A stretch of 64,000 nucleotides of DNA, taken from positions 248,001 through 312,000 of the forward strand of contig NZ_LR743508.1 in assembly GCF_902712855.1 (NCBI RefSeq), written 5' to 3'. The notes under the pieces were generated by a model. That model searched no databases. It was not told the origin of the DNA and was given only the letters and a program-made list of their open reading frames with translations. Both the position numbers and the translations under genes were made by a program. Shown here piece after piece: positions 61,610 through 64,000 of this stretch (its first letter is position 1; every line of letters begins with the position of its first letter). The stretch is from Variovorax paradoxus (GTDB taxonomy: Bacteria > Pseudomonadota > Gammaproteobacteria > Burkholderiales > Burkholderiaceae_C).

Positions 61610-61793
61610 CCGCGTCGCGCCGACGGGATGCGGGCCGGCGCGATAAAAAAACGATCCGCAGTGCCACAAGCCATGTGCTCTGCGTGGAAGCAGGTATGAC
61701 GCGACCTACGCCTCGCCGCGTCGCTCACTCACATTTGAGCATCGGCACGACGCTAGCATCGCAGCATATTTGACTAGTTTTCGGAAGAGCTCA

Positions 61794-63827
61794 ATGAACC
61801 CGACCATGGCCGAGGTCCAGAACACGCTGGTGTGGTACGCGAACGCCGATGGGTCCATCGACACGCCAAATCCGCAGTGGCAAGCGTTCACCGGGCAGCA
61901 TTTCAGGGACTACGAAGGTTGGGGCTGGCTCGAAGCCGTCCATGAAGACGACAAGTCGATGGTGCGTCAGCGGTGGACGCAATCCTTGGAGGCAGCCACC
62001 CCGCTGACCTTGAACTACCGGCTGAAACGCGAAGATGGCGAATACAGACACGTCGTCGCTCATGGCGCGCCTGTCCACCACTCCGGCGTCCTGAAACAGT
62101 GGGTCGGCTTTGTCATCGATTCGACCGAGAGAGTGCGCGCTCAAGCTGCGCGCCAGGCGAGCGAAGAGCGTCTGCGGGTGCTCGACGACATTGGGCAGGC
62201 CACTCGTCACCTGCAGAACGCGGACGAGATCATGGCTGCAACAGCCCGCCTTCTCGGCAATGCGCTCGGTGCCACCCGGTGTGCCTATGCAGACGTCGAC
62301 AGCGACAGCGATCGCTTCACCATTCGCAATGATTGGGCGGTGGATGGAGTTCCCAGCAGTGCGGGCGTCTATTCGCTGGAGCTGTTCGGCGCGCAGGCTA
62401 CTTCCAACCTTCGCCAAGGCCTGCATCTCATCGTGAACGACGTGGACGCCGAACTCGGTGACGAGGGCGGCGGCCGGATGTTCAACGCGATCGGAATCAA
62501 GGCCATCATTTGCGCAGGCCTAGTGAAGGAAGGACGGCTGGTGGCGATGATGGCTGTGCATCAGGCAACGCCACGCCGGTGGACCGACGCGGACATCCTT
62601 ATCGTTTCTGAAGTGGTCGACAGGTGCTGGGCCCACATCGAGCGCACGCGCGATGCCGCCATCCTTCGGGAGCAAGACGCCAGGAAAGATGAATTCATCG
62701 CCACCTTGGCCCACGAACTGCGCAATCCCCTGGCCCCGATCAAGTACGCGGTCGCCATCGCGCAGCGCCAGCAGACCGACGAGATGATGACCTCGAAGCT
62801 GGCGGTGATAGATCGTCAAGCCAGTCTCATGGCCCGGCTGATCGACGACCTTCTGGACATATCGCGGATCAACCGGGGCGTGATCGAACTGCGACGGCAG
62901 TTCGCCGCGCTCGACTCACTGATTTTCAGTGCGCTCGAAGCAACACAGGCGTCGCTGGACCTGAAAGGCCACCATGTCGAGCTGCGCGTTGCGCCCGGCA
63001 TCGATGTTTTCGTCGACCCCGCCAGAATGGTCCAGGTGATCGGCAATCTACTGACCAACGCTGCGAAATACACCCCCATGGGCGGCCACATCGTTGTCGA
63101 AGGCGAAGTGGAAGGAAGCGTGGCCACCATCAGGATCACCGATTCAGGCTACGGGATGGCGCGTGCGGACGCGAGCAAAGTCTTCGAGATGTTCACCCAA
63201 CTGCCGCATACCAAAGCGCACGCGCAGGGGGGCCTCGGACTAGGCCTGTCATTGGTGCGCAAGCTGATGGAACTGCACGGTGGCACGGTAGAGGTGAGCA
63301 GTCCGGGCATCGGGCGTGGAAGCACTTTCACGCTGAAGCTCGCCCTCGCGGAACAGTTGCCCGAATCACCGGCAGGCGGCGTCGCGCACGTACGAGCAAG
63401 CGAGACGCTCGACGGTGCTGCGGCTGGCGGCCTTGAACTCGCATTGAGGGGCGCGCGTGTGCTGGTCGTCGAGGACAACGACGACGGACGCGAGGCATTG
63501 GTCGCACTGTTGCAAAGCTTCGGTGTGCAGGTGGAGGCCGCCAGCGAAGGCACACGCGCATTGCAAGTGGCCGGCCAGTTCAGGCCCGAGGTCGTGTTGC
63601 TCGACCTCGGGCTCCCCGGCATGGACGGGTATGCCGTGGTCCAGGCTTTGCGGGAGCGCCATCCGGAACCGCGCATGGCTGTCATGGCACTGACGGGTTG
63701 GGGTGCGAGCAGAGACCAGGAGCGCACGCGCAATGCGGGGTTCGACGCACATCTCGTCAAACCGGTGCAACCTGGCGCGTTGCTCCAAGCCGTCGCCAAG
63801 GCTTTGGGTCGCGTGTCTTCCCATTGA
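61794..63827 (+). CDS. hybrid histidine kinase PAS-GAF-HisKA-HATPase-REC
   Basis: A 677-residue cytoplasmic hybrid kinase. The PAS domain (about 10-115) is PAS_3-like (WYANADGSIDTPNPQWQAFTGQ), followed by a GAF domain (about 130-285). HisKA has His307 in LAHELRNPLAP; HATPase has NLLTNAAKYTP and GLGLGLSLVRKL. A C-terminal receiver has phosphoacceptor Asp604 in VVLLDLGLPGMDG. The receiver has no output domain, so it may pass phosphate to a partner or act as a regulator of the kinase. The ATG at 61794 has GGAAGAG upstream. Confidence 0.9.
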   Translation: MNPTMAEVQNTLVWYANADGSIDTPNPQWQAFTGQHFRDYEGWGWLEAVHEDDKSMVRQRWTQSLEAATPLTLNYRLKREDGEYRHVVAHGAPVHHSGVLKQWVGFVIDSTERVRAQAARQASEERLRVLDDIGQATRHLQNADEIMAATARLLGNALGATRCAYADVDSDSDRFTIRNDWAVDGVPSSAGVYSLELFGAQATSNLRQGLHLIVNDVDAELGDEGGGRMFNAIGIKAIICAGLVKEGRLVAMMAVHQATPRRWTDADILIVSEVVDRCWAHIERTRDAAILREQDARKDEFIATLAHELRNPLAPIKYAVAIAQRQQTDEMMTSKLAVIDRQASLMARLIDDLLDISRINRGVIELRRQFAALDSLIFSALEATQASLDLKGHHVELRVAPGIDVFVDPARMVQVIGNLLTNAAKYTPMGGHIVVEGEVEGSVATIRITDSGYGMARADASKVFEMFTQLPHTKAHAQGGLGLGLSLVRKLMELHGGTVEVSSPGIGRGSTFTLKLALAEQLPESPAGGVAHVRASETLDGAAAGGLELALRGARVLVVEDNDDGREALVALLQSFGVQVEAASEGTRALQVAGQFRPEVVLLDLGLPGMDGYAVVQALRERHPEPRMAVMALTGWGASRDQERTRNAGFDAHLVKPVQPGALLQAVAKALGRVSSH

Positions 63828-63856
63828 TGGAGCCGGCGCTCGAATGCAGGTGCTCG

Positions 63857-64000
63857 ATGGCGGCAGCAAAGACCTATCCGGTGACGCCCGACGGAAGGTA
63901 TTTCGTGGTCAACGGGCGCCTCTGGCGAAAGACGAATCCGGGTCTCACCGAGGACTTCCGGACGTATTGGGTTGCCGAGTTGATGAGCGCGCGTCGCCGG
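63857..64000 (+). CDS. small conserved protein (partial, runs off the window)
   Basis: The frame encodes KTYPVTPDGRYFVVNGRLWR and then NPGLTEDFR and VAELMSARR. This is like a short Burkholderiales protein family of unknown function that I know only by its DGRYFVV-GRLWR-NP pattern. The frame is open from an ATG at 63827 that overlaps the kinase stop (TGATG). ATG 63857 gives the usual family start. The 3' end is beyond the window. Confidence 0.6.
   Translation, partial: MAAAKTYPVTPDGRYFVVNGRLWRKTNPGLTEDFRTYWVAELMSARRR

Overview
The window is high-GC, densely packed chromosomal DNA of a beta-proteobacterium. Gene content and protein style fit Burkholderiales, most likely Comamonadaceae and Variovorax-like: a PuuD-type urate-oxidation pathway, a UraD/allantoate amidohydrolase fusion, TtuC/TtuD homologues and many solute-binding-protein transporters. 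This assignment is inference from protein families; no rRNA, tRNA, CRISPR array, intact prophage or intact insertion sequence was seen.

Layout. 0-4.5 kb: tail of an unidentified gene, a long structured leader with two small proline-rich ORFs, then mgtA (P-type Mg2+ ATPase) and mgtC. 4.5-6.8 kb: succinate-semialdehyde-type dehydrogenase and a scramblase/LURP-like protein. 6.8-16.3 kb: purine (urate) catabolism, with glycerate kinase, membrane urate hydroxylase puuD, xdhC, hiuH, a GntR regulator, puuE, a UraD-amidohydrolase fusion and an M20 hydrolase. 16.4-20.3 kb: GGDEF-EAL protein and PHP-domain lipoprotein. 20.4-23.4 kb: nitric oxide defence (norR, hmp) with three NorR-type sites and a sigma-54 promoter. 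23.4-28.7 kb: small accessory genes and a more AT-rich patch with two regulators and about 0.66 kb without a gene. 28.7-35.2 kb: TetR-controlled ABC transporter with an unidentified catabolic operon. 35.2-39 kb: SDR, two decayed gene fragments, aldo/keto reductase, LysR. 39-40.4 kb: MFS exporter. 40.6-45.6 kb: second purine locus (NCS1 permease, hydantoin/allantoin racemase, second GntR, NCS2 permease). 45.6-57.2 kb: 98-bp repeats, aldo/keto reductase, then a likely operon of ttuC, dppBCDF-like transporter, binding protein, amidase, aldehyde dehydrogenase and 3-hydroxyisobutyrate-dehydrogenase-like reductase. 57.2-64 kb: possible IS21 end, YihY/BrkB protein, PAS histidine kinase, RHH regulator with a 16-bp inverted-repeat operator, PHB-depolymerase-like esterase, hybrid histidine kinase, and the start of a small conserved protein.

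How the parts work together. Four copies of the palindrome TGTATACA sit upstream of puuD, between hiuH and gntR-1, and upstream of the NCS1 and NCS2 permeases. No other copy was noticed by eye. They tie the two separated purine loci into one predicted GntR regulon: uptake by NCS2/NCS1, urate oxidation by PuuD, HiuH and UraD, ring opening by PuuE, allantoate hydrolysis, and glyoxylate-derived glycerate phosphorylated by the TtuD-type kinase. Signals most worth testing are the mgtA leader (small ORFs plus a hairpin covering the mgtA Shine-Dalgarno), the TGTATACA regulon, the TetR-controlled operon of unknown substrate, and the RHH/esterase operator.
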